Part shown: piece after piece, positions 43,448 through 51,777 of the stretch
How the letters are laid out: every line of letters starts with the position of its first letter
How positions within the stretch are numbered: position 1 is the stretch's first letter
Assembly (NCBI GenBank): GCA_036397975.1
Contig: DASWHW010000035.1
Location: 1 to 60,027, forward strand
DNA: 60,027 nt
Direction of reading: 5' to 3'
DNA from: SZUA-287 sp036397975
GTDB lineage: Bacteria; Bacteroidota; Ignavibacteria; UBA10030; UBA6906
Notes under the pieces: generated by a model
Database searches by the model: none
Told to the model about the DNA's origin: nothing
Seen by the model: only the letters and a program-made list of their open reading frames with translations
Made by a program: the position numbers and the translations under genes

Positions 43448-44944
43448 ATGGGAATGCCCCTTTTACCAGAATCTCTGCTCCGCACGATATGGCAGCGTCA
43501 ACTCTTTACGACAAGCGAACTGCATACGGCCGACGAGAAGCGAGTAACGATTCTCTCACCTGGTGTTTCCAACTCTGACGGCGGCCCTGATTTCCTCAAC
43601 GCACGCATCCGTATCGGGAATATCACCTATAGAGGCGACGTTGAGCTGCACGTAACGGCACCGGAATGGCACCAACACAACCATGGTGTAGACCCACACT
43701 ACAATAGAGTGATCCTGCATGTGGTGTTCGGGGATGAGCATCTCGCTCCTCCTGCGCAAACAGCCAGTGCGCGGCCCATTCCCCTTCTTGTCCTTCATCC
43801 TTTTCTCGACCAGTCCTTGCTGCAAGAGACCCTGTCCGCACTTTCCGGGTTGGGACAGGAAAGGGGCACGCTTCCGTGCCGGGGCCGCACTCGTCATATC
43901 ACGAGAGATCTTCTTGAGGCATGGATCGGACGACTTGCATATGAACGGATCGAATTCAAGATCAGCCGCTTCGAGGATCGCCTCAAGGCCCTCATTGACG
44001 AGAAGAATAATGTTGTGCAGGAACCCTATCCCCGCTACTACGGCAATCCCGACGAGATCCCTCCGCCTCGAAAACAATACACGCGACAGATGTACACTGC
44101 GGTTGATGTGTGGGAGCAATTACTCTACGAAGGCATCATGGAGGCGATGGGTTATTCAAAAAACAGTGCACCATTTGTCCGCCTTGCCCAATCCATGCGC
44201 CTCCGATTCCTGCAAAACGTGGGGCTGTGCGAGCTACACCAAACCACGGCTCTTCTGTTTGGGACGGCGGGTTTGCTTCCGTCCATACGAACGGTTTCGG
44301 AAAAGGACTCCCGTGGATATGTACGACCGTTGCGACGAACGTGGAAGGAGTACAAAACATCATTCACGGGAGATGTTTTGAATGAAGCGGACTGGCTCTT
44401 CTTTCGTCTCCGACCGCAGAATTTCCCGACTGCCAGGCTTGCGGCGGTGTGTTTTTTATTGCCATCACTCTTTGGGAAGGAACGATTCAGAAACCTGGTG
44501 AAGTTGTTTAAAAGCGATGGACTTACTTCCACGGATCGGATGAAGCGACTTGCAGAAGCTTTGAAAGTAACGCCGGATGAATTCTGGTCCCATCATTTTC
44601 ATTTTCGGGGGAAAGCTGGACGCGTGGGCATTGCTCTCGGGGAACAACGGATTCATGAGATTATCCTGAATGCAATCGTTCCGGTGTTGCTCTTATATGC
44701 TCGTATTTTTCGCGATAACGCAGTCCGCATTCACACACGCATGCTGGTTGAATCCCTTCCCTCCACAGAGGAGAATTCCATCACCCGTGCAATGACAGGA
44801 GATCTCCGTGCGGGGAAAATGCACCTGAGCACGTCATTCATGCAACAGGGTGCGATACAGTTGTTCAAGTTCTACTGTTCAGCAAATCGATGTGCAGAGT
44901 GTGAAGTTGGGAAGAGGGTAGATTTTTCAGGAGGAGCATCATAA
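43448..44944 (+). CDS. DUF2851 family protein
   Basis: 498 residues. The N-terminus matches DUF2851: PESLLRTIWQRQLFTTSELHT, SPGVSNSDGGPDFLNARIRIG and GDVELHVTAPEWHQHNHGVDPHYNRVILHVV. The SDGGPDFLNA...GDVELH arrangement looks like a nuclease-like acidic core, but this is only an impression. The C-terminus has clustered cysteines (FYCSANRCAECEVGKR), a possible metal site. Cytoplasmic and of unknown function; found mainly in Bacteroidota. Starts 24 bp after pyrF. Confidence 0.85.
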   Translation: MGMPLLPESLLRTIWQRQLFTTSELHTADEKRVTILSPGVSNSDGGPDFLNARIRIGNITYRGDVELHVTAPEWHQHNHGVDPHYNRVILHVVFGDEHLAPPAQTASARPIPLLVLHPFLDQSLLQETLSALSGLGQERGTLPCRGRTRHITRDLLEAWIGRLAYERIEFKISRFEDRLKALIDEKNNVVQEPYPRYYGNPDEIPPPRKQYTRQMYTAVDVWEQLLYEGIMEAMGYSKNSAPFVRLAQSMRLRFLQNVGLCELHQTTALLFGTAGLLPSIRTVSEKDSRGYVRPLRRTWKEYKTSFTGDVLNEADWLFFRLRPQNFPTARLAAVCFLLPSLFGKERFRNLVKLFKSDGLTSTDRMKRLAEALKVTPDEFWSHHFHFRGKAGRVGIALGEQRIHEIILNAIVPVLLLYARIFRDNAVRIHTRMLVESLPSTEENSITRAMTGDLRAGKMHLSTSFMQQGAIQLFKFYCSANRCAECEVGKRVDFSGGAS

Positions 44945-44947
44945 AAG

Positions 44948-44973
44948 CAAAGGCGGGTTATTACCCGCCTTTG
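44948..44973 (-). terminator. Intrinsic terminator of the outer-membrane protein gene
   Basis: An 11-bp stem, CAAAGGCGGGT (44948-44958) with ACCCGCCTTTG (44963-44973), around a 4-nt loop. On the minus strand it is followed by CTTTTAT, so it terminates the gene ending at 44995. On the plus strand no T-run follows, but it may also stall transcripts from DUF2851. Confidence 0.8.
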
Positions 44974-44994
44974 TCTGACGAATCGAACGAACGA

Positions 44995-45609
44995 TTAGAA
45001 AGTAAGTCCAACCGTAATCGGCACATAGCCCGGCGAAGATCCTTCCGCGAGGATGAGCACGTAGCGCGCTTCTACGAAAAGATCTGCAAAGACTAAATTC
45101 AAGTCGACGCCCACGCCTGCATTGAGCGTTGCCTTATTCACAGAACTTGTTGTGGGTACACCCACAAGTGGTTGCCCCTGGTAGGTCACCGTGAGATCGC
45201 CCTGCTCAAGATTCGAATAGCCGACTCCCGCAGTGACGTACGGCGACACAATGGGAATGGGAAATGAAAATTTCCCGTTCACTCCAACCGAGAGTACTTT
45301 GACCGATCCCCCGCTGACACTGAACCCGGAGGTGTTAAGGTTCGGTTGTGCCTGCATCAGAATGGTTCTAAATTGATTTTCATCCACAGGAAAAACGTGA
45401 TAATCACCGCTGACGCGGAAGCTCACCACCACGAGACTCAAGTCGAGATGCAACCCGCCACCGTACCCGAAGCCATATGCGGGTTTGATCGGCTCCGGCA
45501 TATTCAATGCACCGACGCCCCCGTGGATTCCAAATTTGACCGGTCCTGCGCCAAAAGCAGGTAGGGCAAACAGAACGAAACAGAAAAGAATTCGAAGAAC
45601 GTTTCTCAC
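44995..45609 (-). CDS. Small outer-membrane beta-barrel protein
   Basis: 204 residues. It starts with GTG 45609, which has GGAGG 6 nt upstream. A signal peptide ends near PAFGAG (about 21). The mature protein has alternating strands with Gly/aromatic turns (KPAYGFGYGGGLHLDLSLVVVSF) and ends VPITVGLTF, with the C-terminal Phe of outer-membrane barrels. Likely an eight-stranded OmpA-barrel/porin-like protein. A folded hairpin lies in its leader. Ligand unknown. Confidence 0.78.
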   Translation of the reverse strand: MRNVLRILFCFVLFALPAFGAGPVKFGIHGGVGALNMPEPIKPAYGFGYGGGLHLDLSLVVVSFRVSGDYHVFPVDENQFRTILMQAQPNLNTSGFSVSGGSVKVLSVGVNGKFSFPIPIVSPYVTAGVGYSNLEQGDLTVTYQGQPLVGVPTTSSVNKATLNAGVGVDLNLVFADLFVEARYVLILAEGSSPGYVPITVGLTF

Positions 45610-45632
45610 ACAACCTCCATGTTAGTTTTACC

Positions 45633-45667
45633 TTGAGCCAGAATGCCTTTTCTGGCCTTTGGCTCAA
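45633..45667 (-). promoter_or_regulatory. Imperfect leader hairpin with two alternative pairings
   Basis: TTGAGCCA (45633-45640) pairs with TGGCTCAA (45660-45667), while CCAGAA (45638-45643) can instead pair with TTCTGG (45650-45655). The two stems compete for CCA. The element sits between the stop at 45692 and the start at 45609 on the minus strand, without a T-run, so it is more likely a leader structure or processing site than a terminator. Confidence 0.4.
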
Positions 45668-45691
45668 AATGGTTCAAAAAGAATGCCAAGG

Positions 45692-46966
45692 TCACGTCTT
45701 TTGTTGTTTCTTCTTCGCAGCCGGAAATAGAATGTTGTTGAGAATGAGCCGATACCCTGGTGAATTTTTGTGGAGGGAGAGATCGGTAGGTGGGTCGCCG
45801 ACTGCGTGTTGATAATCCTCAGGGTCGTGCCCTCCATAAAATGTGAAGGTTCCGCGTCCATAGTTGCCATGAATGTAGCGAACCTGATCAATGCCCTCCT
45901 TCTCAGCAAGAATGACGACGGAATTCTTGATCAACTCTTTCTTAAAGTTGGTCGTTTGACCGAGAAACCCCTTGATGACGTTAACATGATTCTGCGTAAG
46001 CATCGTTGGAACAGGATCGAACTTTGCGGAAAATTCGAAGAGAGTAAAATAATCCGTCTCCGGATTTTGCATTCCTAACAAGTCGCTCGGTGGTTGATCA
46101 ATATCGGAATACTCATACCGCAATGGATTGCGCTCCAGGGTGAAGTTTGTAAACGCAAGTGTTTTTGAGAAATCCAATTTCTGCTGGGCGTCCGGATCGG
46201 GCGGATCGCCATCATACATAACGTCGCATATATCGTCCTGTTCGGCGGCGAGGGCAATGTCATATGTGTCAGTCGCCGAGCACATGGCAAACATGAAACC
46301 TCCCGAAGCAACATATTCCTTGATAGTTCGTGCTACTGCCTTCTTCAGCTCCGAGACTTTCTTGAATCCTAATTCGCGGGCCTTTTTCTCCAGCGTCACT
46401 TGTTGTTCTACATACCAGGCCGCATTTGCAAACGAAGCATAGAACTTTCCGTATTGTCCGGTGAAGTCTTCGTGATGCAGGTGAAGCCAATCGTACTCCG
46501 CAAGTTTTCCCTTCATCACTTCGTCATCCCATAGCTTGTCATAGGGTATTTCTGCATACTCGAGAGCAAGCGTCACCGCATCGTCCCAAGGCTGAAATCC
46601 CGGCGGGACGTACACGGCAACTTTCGGAGCCTTCTCAAGTCGCACCACATCCATGTTGCTTTCCTCCGATTGCACTTCAGAGTAAATCTGCGCCGCCTGA
46701 CCACCGCTGATCGGCTCAAAAAGGACTCCGCGGATGCGACATTCTGTGGCAACCAGATCATAATTATCCAGCATGAACGATCCGCCTTTGTAATTCAGGA
46801 GCCAGTCGATCTCGAGACCTCGTGTGAGCGCCCAATATGCGATGCCGTACGCTTTCAGATGATCCGTTTGCTGGAGGTCCATCGGGATGAGAATCTTTTG
46901 CGCGCTGGTTGTCGCACTGATCGATGCAAGGACGATGAAGGTGAAGCAGAAGATTCGAGAATGCAT
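45692..46966 (-). CDS. Secreted protein of the family commonly labelled asparagine synthetase B
   Basis: 424 residues. A signal peptide (about 1-22, SISATTSAQ) precedes KILIPMDLQQTDHLKAYGIAYWALTRG, characteristic of a Bacteroidota family often labelled asparagine synthetase B in databases. I see no PP-loop, no N-terminal catalytic Cys and no other asparagine-synthetase residues, so that name is unsupported. The core resembles a flavodoxin/class I amidotransferase-like fold (SGGFMFAMCSATDTYDIALA, GRGTFTFYGGHDPEDYQH). It lies 11 bp downstream of a secreted TPR protein, probably in one operon. Function unknown. Confidence 0.75.
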   Translation of the reverse strand: MHSRIFCFTFIVLASISATTSAQKILIPMDLQQTDHLKAYGIAYWALTRGLEIDWLLNYKGGSFMLDNYDLVATECRIRGVLFEPISGGQAAQIYSEVQSEESNMDVVRLEKAPKVAVYVPPGFQPWDDAVTLALEYAEIPYDKLWDDEVMKGKLAEYDWLHLHHEDFTGQYGKFYASFANAAWYVEQQVTLEKKARELGFKKVSELKKAVARTIKEYVASGGFMFAMCSATDTYDIALAAEQDDICDVMYDGDPPDPDAQQKLDFSKTLAFTNFTLERNPLRYEYSDIDQPPSDLLGMQNPETDYFTLFEFSAKFDPVPTMLTQNHVNVIKGFLGQTTNFKKELIKNSVVILAEKEGIDQVRYIHGNYGRGTFTFYGGHDPEDYQHAVGDPPTDLSLHKNSPGYRLILNNILFPAAKKKQQKT

Positions 46967-46977
46967 GGGGCTCCTTC

Positions 46978-48828
46978 CTATAACGATTCGCCGCGCAACG
47001 CGCGAATGCGTTTTCGCACCAGCGGACCCAAGAGGGATTCAGGATAGTCTGCAAGGACTCGGCTGTACGCAGCAAGAGCAGCTGTGTTATCATGAAGAGA
47101 TCGATCATAGATTTCTGCAATGTGGAACTGGGCACGATCGAGCGCAATGCTCGTCTCTTTGAACTCCCTGAGGAGGCGCTCATACGAAGCGATGCTCTCG
47201 ACGTACATGCCTGACCGAGCCTGTAGATCTGCGACTTTCATCAGCGCATCATCAACAAGCAGAGCCTGAGGATATTCAGTGATCACTTGTAAAAAAATCG
47301 GAATGGCTTCCGAATTGCGCCGTTGCCGTGTTAGAAAGTCGGCGCGCGCAAACTTCGCCAGGGCAGGTTCCGAGGTGGCGGTGTTCTCCTGTAAGAAAGA
47401 GAGGAGTGAAAGAGCATCGTTCGCGTAGTTCGCTTTGAGGTTAAAACTGATCTCGCTGAGACGATCAATGGCAACTTTGAAGTTTCCACCAAAGTATGAA
47501 ATCTCTGCAAGCCGAAACCCGGCTTCATCAGCTTGATCCGGAGTAGCATCCGCTGCTTGCGTAACCGGGACAAATCGTGTAGACGCAAGTGTGGTGTCTC
47601 CCTTGGCGACAAGAATCTCACCGATCTTCAGTGACACATCATAATGGAGAACAGGAACGCCCGGAAGCTCACGTTCCACATTTTGAAAGGAAGTGAGTGC
47701 GCCGTCAAGATCAAAATACCGCTCAAACAATAGAAGGCCGATTTGATAATACGAGCGAGCTGAATACTCGCTCCGTGGGTAGTCCTCGATAATTCCGTGG
47801 AAGTACGCGATCGCCCCGGAATAGGTTGGATGAGACTCGTTCACTGATGCAGCCGTTGTTCGTTCAACAGTATCTGCAAGAGAACTCAGTTGCATAAGAC
47901 AATTTCCGTACCCATACCTCGCCGCAGGGAGTCGTGCACCTTCCACTGGCAGTTCTATCGCTTCGCGGTACGCACGCGCCGCAACTTCGTATGCCTGTTC
48001 TCGATATGCTCTATCGGCAAAGGAATAAACCTGAGCCCCCTTGGCCTTGGACAAGACATCGATCGTCCTGTACGCTTCGAGCGCTTCATCGTATTGCTTT
48101 CCCTCCAACAACACCCAACCGAGAACTTCATACAGGTGAATATCCTCCTCCCGCCTAATCTCCTCGCGCAACACCTTGACCGCTGCCTCCCTCCCCTCCT
48201 GTTTGCCAGTGAATTGCGCCATACGTCCTTGCACAAATCCAACCTGTGTCGGATTGTGTCGAATCCATCGTACATACTCTCTCGTTGCTCCCGCAAAGTC
48301 CATGGACACGGAAAGGAGATACGCAATATCGATAGTGAAGAGGTTATCGTCTTTGAGCGCTTTCCGACCATCGCTGTACGCTTCCGCTGCTTTTTCGAGG
48401 AGCCTGTTTTCCAGCATGGAGTTTGCGACGATCCGGTAGACATTTTGATTCAAGGGATCGACGTCAATGGCATTCCTCCAGGATGCACTCGCCTCCTTTT
48501 CAAATCCAGCTTTATATTGAACGCTGCCAAGCATTGCAAAGAGGTTTACGTCTCTGGGATTCGATGTCAGGCGGGTCTTCATAAGAAGAATACAATCATC
48601 GTACTGCTTCAACTGCAGATATGACCTTCTCAGGCCATCGAAGAAAAGGTAATTGGCCGGATCAATGTTATTAAGCTGTTGGTACAGTTGCGCAGCCTTT
48701 TCAAAGTTTCCGGATTGCTCATAACTCTGCGCGAGACGAAAGGTCACTTCCTGCGACACCAGCTGTGACAAGGTTTGCTCCAGCGGTATCACAAGAACGA
48801 TCACTACTAATAGAGCTGTGCGCATCAT
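46978..48828 (-). CDS. Secreted tetratricopeptide repeat protein
   Basis: 616 residues. A signal peptide (about 1-21, ending in TLSQ) is followed by roughly fifteen TPR or TPR-like helical pairs over the whole chain, including SYEQSGNFEKAAQLYQQLNNIDPANYLFF and RNSEAIPIFLQVITEYPQALLVDDALMKVAD. It resembles envelope TPR proteins such as YbgF/BamD-like scaffolds. Probably periplasmic. It is the first gene of a leftward unit with the secreted protein at 45692-46966. Confidence 0.82.
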   Translation of the reverse strand: MMRTALLVVIVLVIPLEQTLSQLVSQEVTFRLAQSYEQSGNFEKAAQLYQQLNNIDPANYLFFDGLRRSYLQLKQYDDCILLMKTRLTSNPRDVNLFAMLGSVQYKAGFEKEASASWRNAIDVDPLNQNVYRIVANSMLENRLLEKAAEAYSDGRKALKDDNLFTIDIAYLLSVSMDFAGATREYVRWIRHNPTQVGFVQGRMAQFTGKQEGREAAVKVLREEIRREEDIHLYEVLGWVLLEGKQYDEALEAYRTIDVLSKAKGAQVYSFADRAYREQAYEVAARAYREAIELPVEGARLPAARYGYGNCLMQLSSLADTVERTTAASVNESHPTYSGAIAYFHGIIEDYPRSEYSARSYYQIGLLLFERYFDLDGALTSFQNVERELPGVPVLHYDVSLKIGEILVAKGDTTLASTRFVPVTQAADATPDQADEAGFRLAEISYFGGNFKVAIDRLSEISFNLKANYANDALSLLSFLQENTATSEPALAKFARADFLTRQRRNSEAIPIFLQVITEYPQALLVDDALMKVADLQARSGMYVESIASYERLLREFKETSIALDRAQFHIAEIYDRSLHDNTAALAAYSRVLADYPESLLGPLVRKRIRALRGESL

Positions 48829-49109
48829 AAAAAAAGGATTAAGCTATGATTAATAACCCTAGTTGTGACGGATGAGTTTCATCAATATAGGAATTCAGGG
48901 AGAGTATTCCAGCACGATGTATATGTGGGTAATGTAAATTGAGCACTCTCGATATGTGTGATTGAAGGTCGAAGATTTGTTGAGACCGAACCTGATTTCA
49001 TCGCATGGAAGGACTTTGCCAATCCTCGATGCCACATCTCTTTACCTTGCCTTCAAAGAGTGATTTGTGTAACTTGAACGACGTTTTATCAACAAAAACT
49101 TGGACTTCA
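48829..49109. other. 281-bp divergent intergenic region
   Basis: Between the secreted TPR gene (leftward) and dxr (rightward). It is AT-rich. I see no strong promoter pair or hairpin. The dxr frame is open from 49005 but the sequence before 49110 does not look like Dxr. It must contain the promoters of both genes, but I cannot place them. Confidence 0.4.
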
Positions 49110-50312
49110 ATGGCGCAATCACCGCCACGCCGGCTTGCTATTCTTGGTTCAACAGGTTCTATCGGGTGTAGTACACTCGATGTCGTGCGTAACTTCCCGG
49201 ATCGAATTACCGTGAGCTATCTTACGGCGAACAAGAATATTGATGGACTGGCGGAACAGGTGCGCGAGTTTCGTCCACAAGCTGTCGTCGTTCTCGATGA
49301 GCGCAACGCCTCAGTTGCGCGCACAATGCTCGAGGGAATGACGGAAGTCCTCGCGGGAGAAGAAGGATTGATAGAAATTGTCAAGAGAGATGATGTTGAC
49401 ATAGTGTTAAACGCACTGGTTGGGTTTGCGGGACTCAAGCCCACCCTCGCCGCAATTGAAGCCGGAAAAGATATAGCGCTGGCAAACAAAGAGACCCTCG
49501 TGGTTGCGGGTGAGCTCATTACCAGCAAAGTAAAGGAATATAATGTCCAGCTCCTCCCCGTGGATAGCGAGCATAGTGCGATTCTTCAATGCCTCCGCGG
49601 TGAAGAGGTCGTAAATATTGAGCGCCTTATTCTCACCGCCTCCGGCGGACCATTCCTCGACCTGGCCAAAGAAACATTTCACTCCATCACGGTGCAGAAC
49701 GCGCTGAATCATCCCACGTGGAAGATGGGGAAGAAGATCAGCATAGATTCTGCGACCCTCATGAACAAGGGTCTCGAGGTAATCGAGGCTTTCTGGTTGT
49801 TTGGCGTTCCGGCGGAAAAAATTGAAGTGGTGATTCATCCTCAATCTATCATTCATTCAATGGTCGAATTTTCGGACGGTTCGACTAAGGCACAGATGGG
49901 CATCCCGGATATGAAACTCCCAATTCAATATGCCCTGATGTATCCCGAACGACCGGCGTCGAATTTCCAGCGAATTGACTTCTCCACTTTTCAGCAGATG
50001 ACATTTCTGCAACCCGATGGAGAAAGATTTCCCTGTCTTGGCTTGGCATATTCGGCCCTCAAGGCTGGCGGGTCGGCCCCTGCGGTGCTCAACGCAGCCA
50101 ACGAGGTAGCCGTTCGCATGTTTCTTGATGAGGAAATTCCTTTCACCTTCATCCCACAACTGATCGAGGATGCTCTTTCACGGCATGTTGTAGAACAGAA
50201 CTTAACTTTGGACGATATTGTTCGTATAGACACTGAAACCCGGGCGACCGTCGGGCAACAGAAAACTGACCTGCATGCATATCCGAGGCGTGCCGCGTCG
50301 TTCCACCGATAG
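49110..50312 (+). CDS. dxr: 1-deoxy-D-xylulose-5-phosphate reductoisomerase
   Basis: 400 residues from ATG 49110. The NADPH site is AILGSTGSIGCSTLDVV; metal and substrate residues occur in PVDSEHSAILQCL, LTASGGPFLD, NHPTWKMGKKISIDSATLMNKGLEVIEA and NAANEVAVRMFLD. It catalyses the first committed step of the MEP isoprenoid pathway. The link to rseP (24-bp gap) is widely conserved in bacteria. Confidence 0.95.
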   Translation: MAQSPPRRLAILGSTGSIGCSTLDVVRNFPDRITVSYLTANKNIDGLAEQVREFRPQAVVVLDERNASVARTMLEGMTEVLAGEEGLIEIVKRDDVDIVLNALVGFAGLKPTLAAIEAGKDIALANKETLVVAGELITSKVKEYNVQLLPVDSEHSAILQCLRGEEVVNIERLILTASGGPFLDLAKETFHSITVQNALNHPTWKMGKKISIDSATLMNKGLEVIEAFWLFGVPAEKIEVVIHPQSIIHSMVEFSDGSTKAQMGIPDMKLPIQYALMYPERPASNFQRIDFSTFQQMTFLQPDGERFPCLGLAYSALKAGGSAPAVLNAANEVAVRMFLDEEIPFTFIPQLIEDALSRHVVEQNLTLDDIVRIDTETRATVGQQKTDLHAYPRRAASFHR

Positions 50313-50336
50313 CTGGGCGATAACTAAGGAAGATCA

Positions 50337-51653
50337 ATGGCGATTCTGGAAACTATTTTTTACTTCGTAGTCACGTTAGGCGTGCTTGTCTTTGTTCATG
50401 AACTCGGCCATTTCCTTGCGGCAAAGCTATGCGGGATGCGGGTGGACCGATTCTCCATCGGTTTTCCCCCCCGGGCCTTTGGGAAGAAAATTGGGGAAAC
50501 GGACTACTGTGTCTCCTGGATTCCCATCGGTGGCTACGTGAAGATCGCCGGAATGATTGACGAAAGCTTCGATACAGAATTCCTCGAAAGCGAACCACAG
50601 CCTTGGGAGTTCCGTTCCAAACCCATTTGGCAACGCATGTTCGTGATCTCTGCGGGGGTCATAATGAACATTATCCTTGCTGTCGTCATTTTCTGGGGTA
50701 TCAATTACTCGCAGGGAAAAGTAGTTCGGGAAACAACAGAGATCGGATTTGTTACACAAGAAAGTCCCGCCGAAAAAGCTGGATTGCTGAAAGGCGACAA
50801 AGTCGTTTCCATCAATGGTCACAAAGTGCAGTACTGGGATGACATTGCAAAGTTGATTTACATTGACACAATGGGAGATGACGTTGTAATCGCCGTCGAT
50901 CGGAATGGCCAACCCGTGGAAAGGCACATTGCGCGCAGCTTCATCCCCGAGCCGACGGACGTCGCTTTCGGCATTGTACCAACGCAAACAGAGATTGTTG
51001 TCAGCATGGTCAGCTCCGGCATGCCGGCGGACGAGGTTGGTTTGCAGCCGCTTGACGTGTTGCTGGCATTGAACGGTCAGTCCATCCAGTATGACTTGAG
51101 AGTCAAGGATATTGTCCAAGCGAACGCCGACAAACCCATTCCGATTGTGTGGCGTCGCGAAGGAAAGGAAATGACGGGAACGATTACCCCAACGAGCGAC
51201 GGCTTGATCGGTATCCAATACGGTGCGCGGTACATAGGTCCAGTAATTCGCATGGACTATTCATTGCTTCAGGCTTTCCCGGAAGGCGTCAAAGAACTTG
51301 CCGGGATGTCCGTTCTCTTTGTGAGGCAGATGGGTCAACTGGTCAGCGGGAAAGTTGCGTTCGCGCAGTCCGTGGGAGGGCCAATCAAAATTGCACAGAT
51401 GGCAACGCAAAGCGCGGAGCTTGGCATTATCTCTTACTTCGGCTTTATGGCGCTCTTAAGTATTAGTCTAGCTTTTCTCAACATCCTTCCCATTCCAGCA
51501 CTCGATGGCGGGCACCTTGTTTTTCTCGCATATGAGGGAATCTTCCGTCGCGAGATACCAGCAAAAATCAAGATGGTTATTCAACAAGCCGGTTTTGTTC
51601 TTCTTCTCGCATTCATGGCATTCGTTGTTGTGAACGACATCATAAATTTCTGA
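50337..51653 (+). CDS. rseP: RseP-type site-2 membrane metalloprotease
   Basis: 438 residues. The zinc site HExxH is in FVHELGHFLAAKLCGM in helix 1, and the third ligand lies in NILPIPALDGGHLVF. Two PDZ domains lie between (about 120-200 and 205-280). It cleaves membrane-embedded substrates such as anti-sigma factors and remnant signal peptides. There is an ECF sigma factor elsewhere in the window but no recognisable anti-sigma target. Spacing and order after dxr are conventional. Confidence 0.94.
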   Translation: MAILETIFYFVVTLGVLVFVHELGHFLAAKLCGMRVDRFSIGFPPRAFGKKIGETDYCVSWIPIGGYVKIAGMIDESFDTEFLESEPQPWEFRSKPIWQRMFVISAGVIMNIILAVVIFWGINYSQGKVVRETTEIGFVTQESPAEKAGLLKGDKVVSINGHKVQYWDDIAKLIYIDTMGDDVVIAVDRNGQPVERHIARSFIPEPTDVAFGIVPTQTEIVVSMVSSGMPADEVGLQPLDVLLALNGQSIQYDLRVKDIVQANADKPIPIVWRREGKEMTGTITPTSDGLIGIQYGARYIGPVIRMDYSLLQAFPEGVKELAGMSVLFVRQMGQLVSGKVAFAQSVGGPIKIAQMATQSAELGIISYFGFMALLSISLAFLNILPIPALDGGHLVFLAYEGIFRREIPAKIKMVIQQAGFVLLLAFMAFVVVNDIINF

Positions 51654-51682
51654 ACAGACATCCTCCCCTCCTCTCCACCTCA

Positions 51683-51711
51683 TTGCAAGATATAGGTCAA
51701 ATGTGTATTAT
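51683..51711 (+). promoter_or_regulatory. Promoter of the FecR-CHASE2 cyclase cluster
   Basis: TTGCAA (51683-51688), a 17-nt spacer and TATTAT (51706-51711). It lies 30 bp after rseP. Transcription would begin near 51718, inside a long dyad, with a leader of about 60 nt to the ATG at 51778. Confidence 0.6.
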
Positions 51712-51712
51712 G

Positions 51713-51736
51713 GTGCGTTACCACGTGGTCGCGCAC
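51713..51736. promoter_or_regulatory. 24-bp dyad over the predicted transcription start
   Basis: A perfect central palindrome ACCACGTGGT (51720-51729) is flanked at two bases by GTGCG (51713-51717) and CGCAC (51732-51736). Twenty of 24 positions are symmetric. Its place over +1, right after the -10, is typical of a repressor operator. It does not match the CRP consensus TGTGA-N6-TCACA. As RNA it would form a start-site hairpin. Confidence 0.6.
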
Positions 51737-51777
51737 GAATCGGTGTGGATGTATAGAATTCAGGGGAATATCTAGAC

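Noticed and set aside
45692..46966. A functional asparagine synthetase
   Set aside because: No N-terminal Cys nucleophile, no PP-loop ATP site, and an export signal is present.
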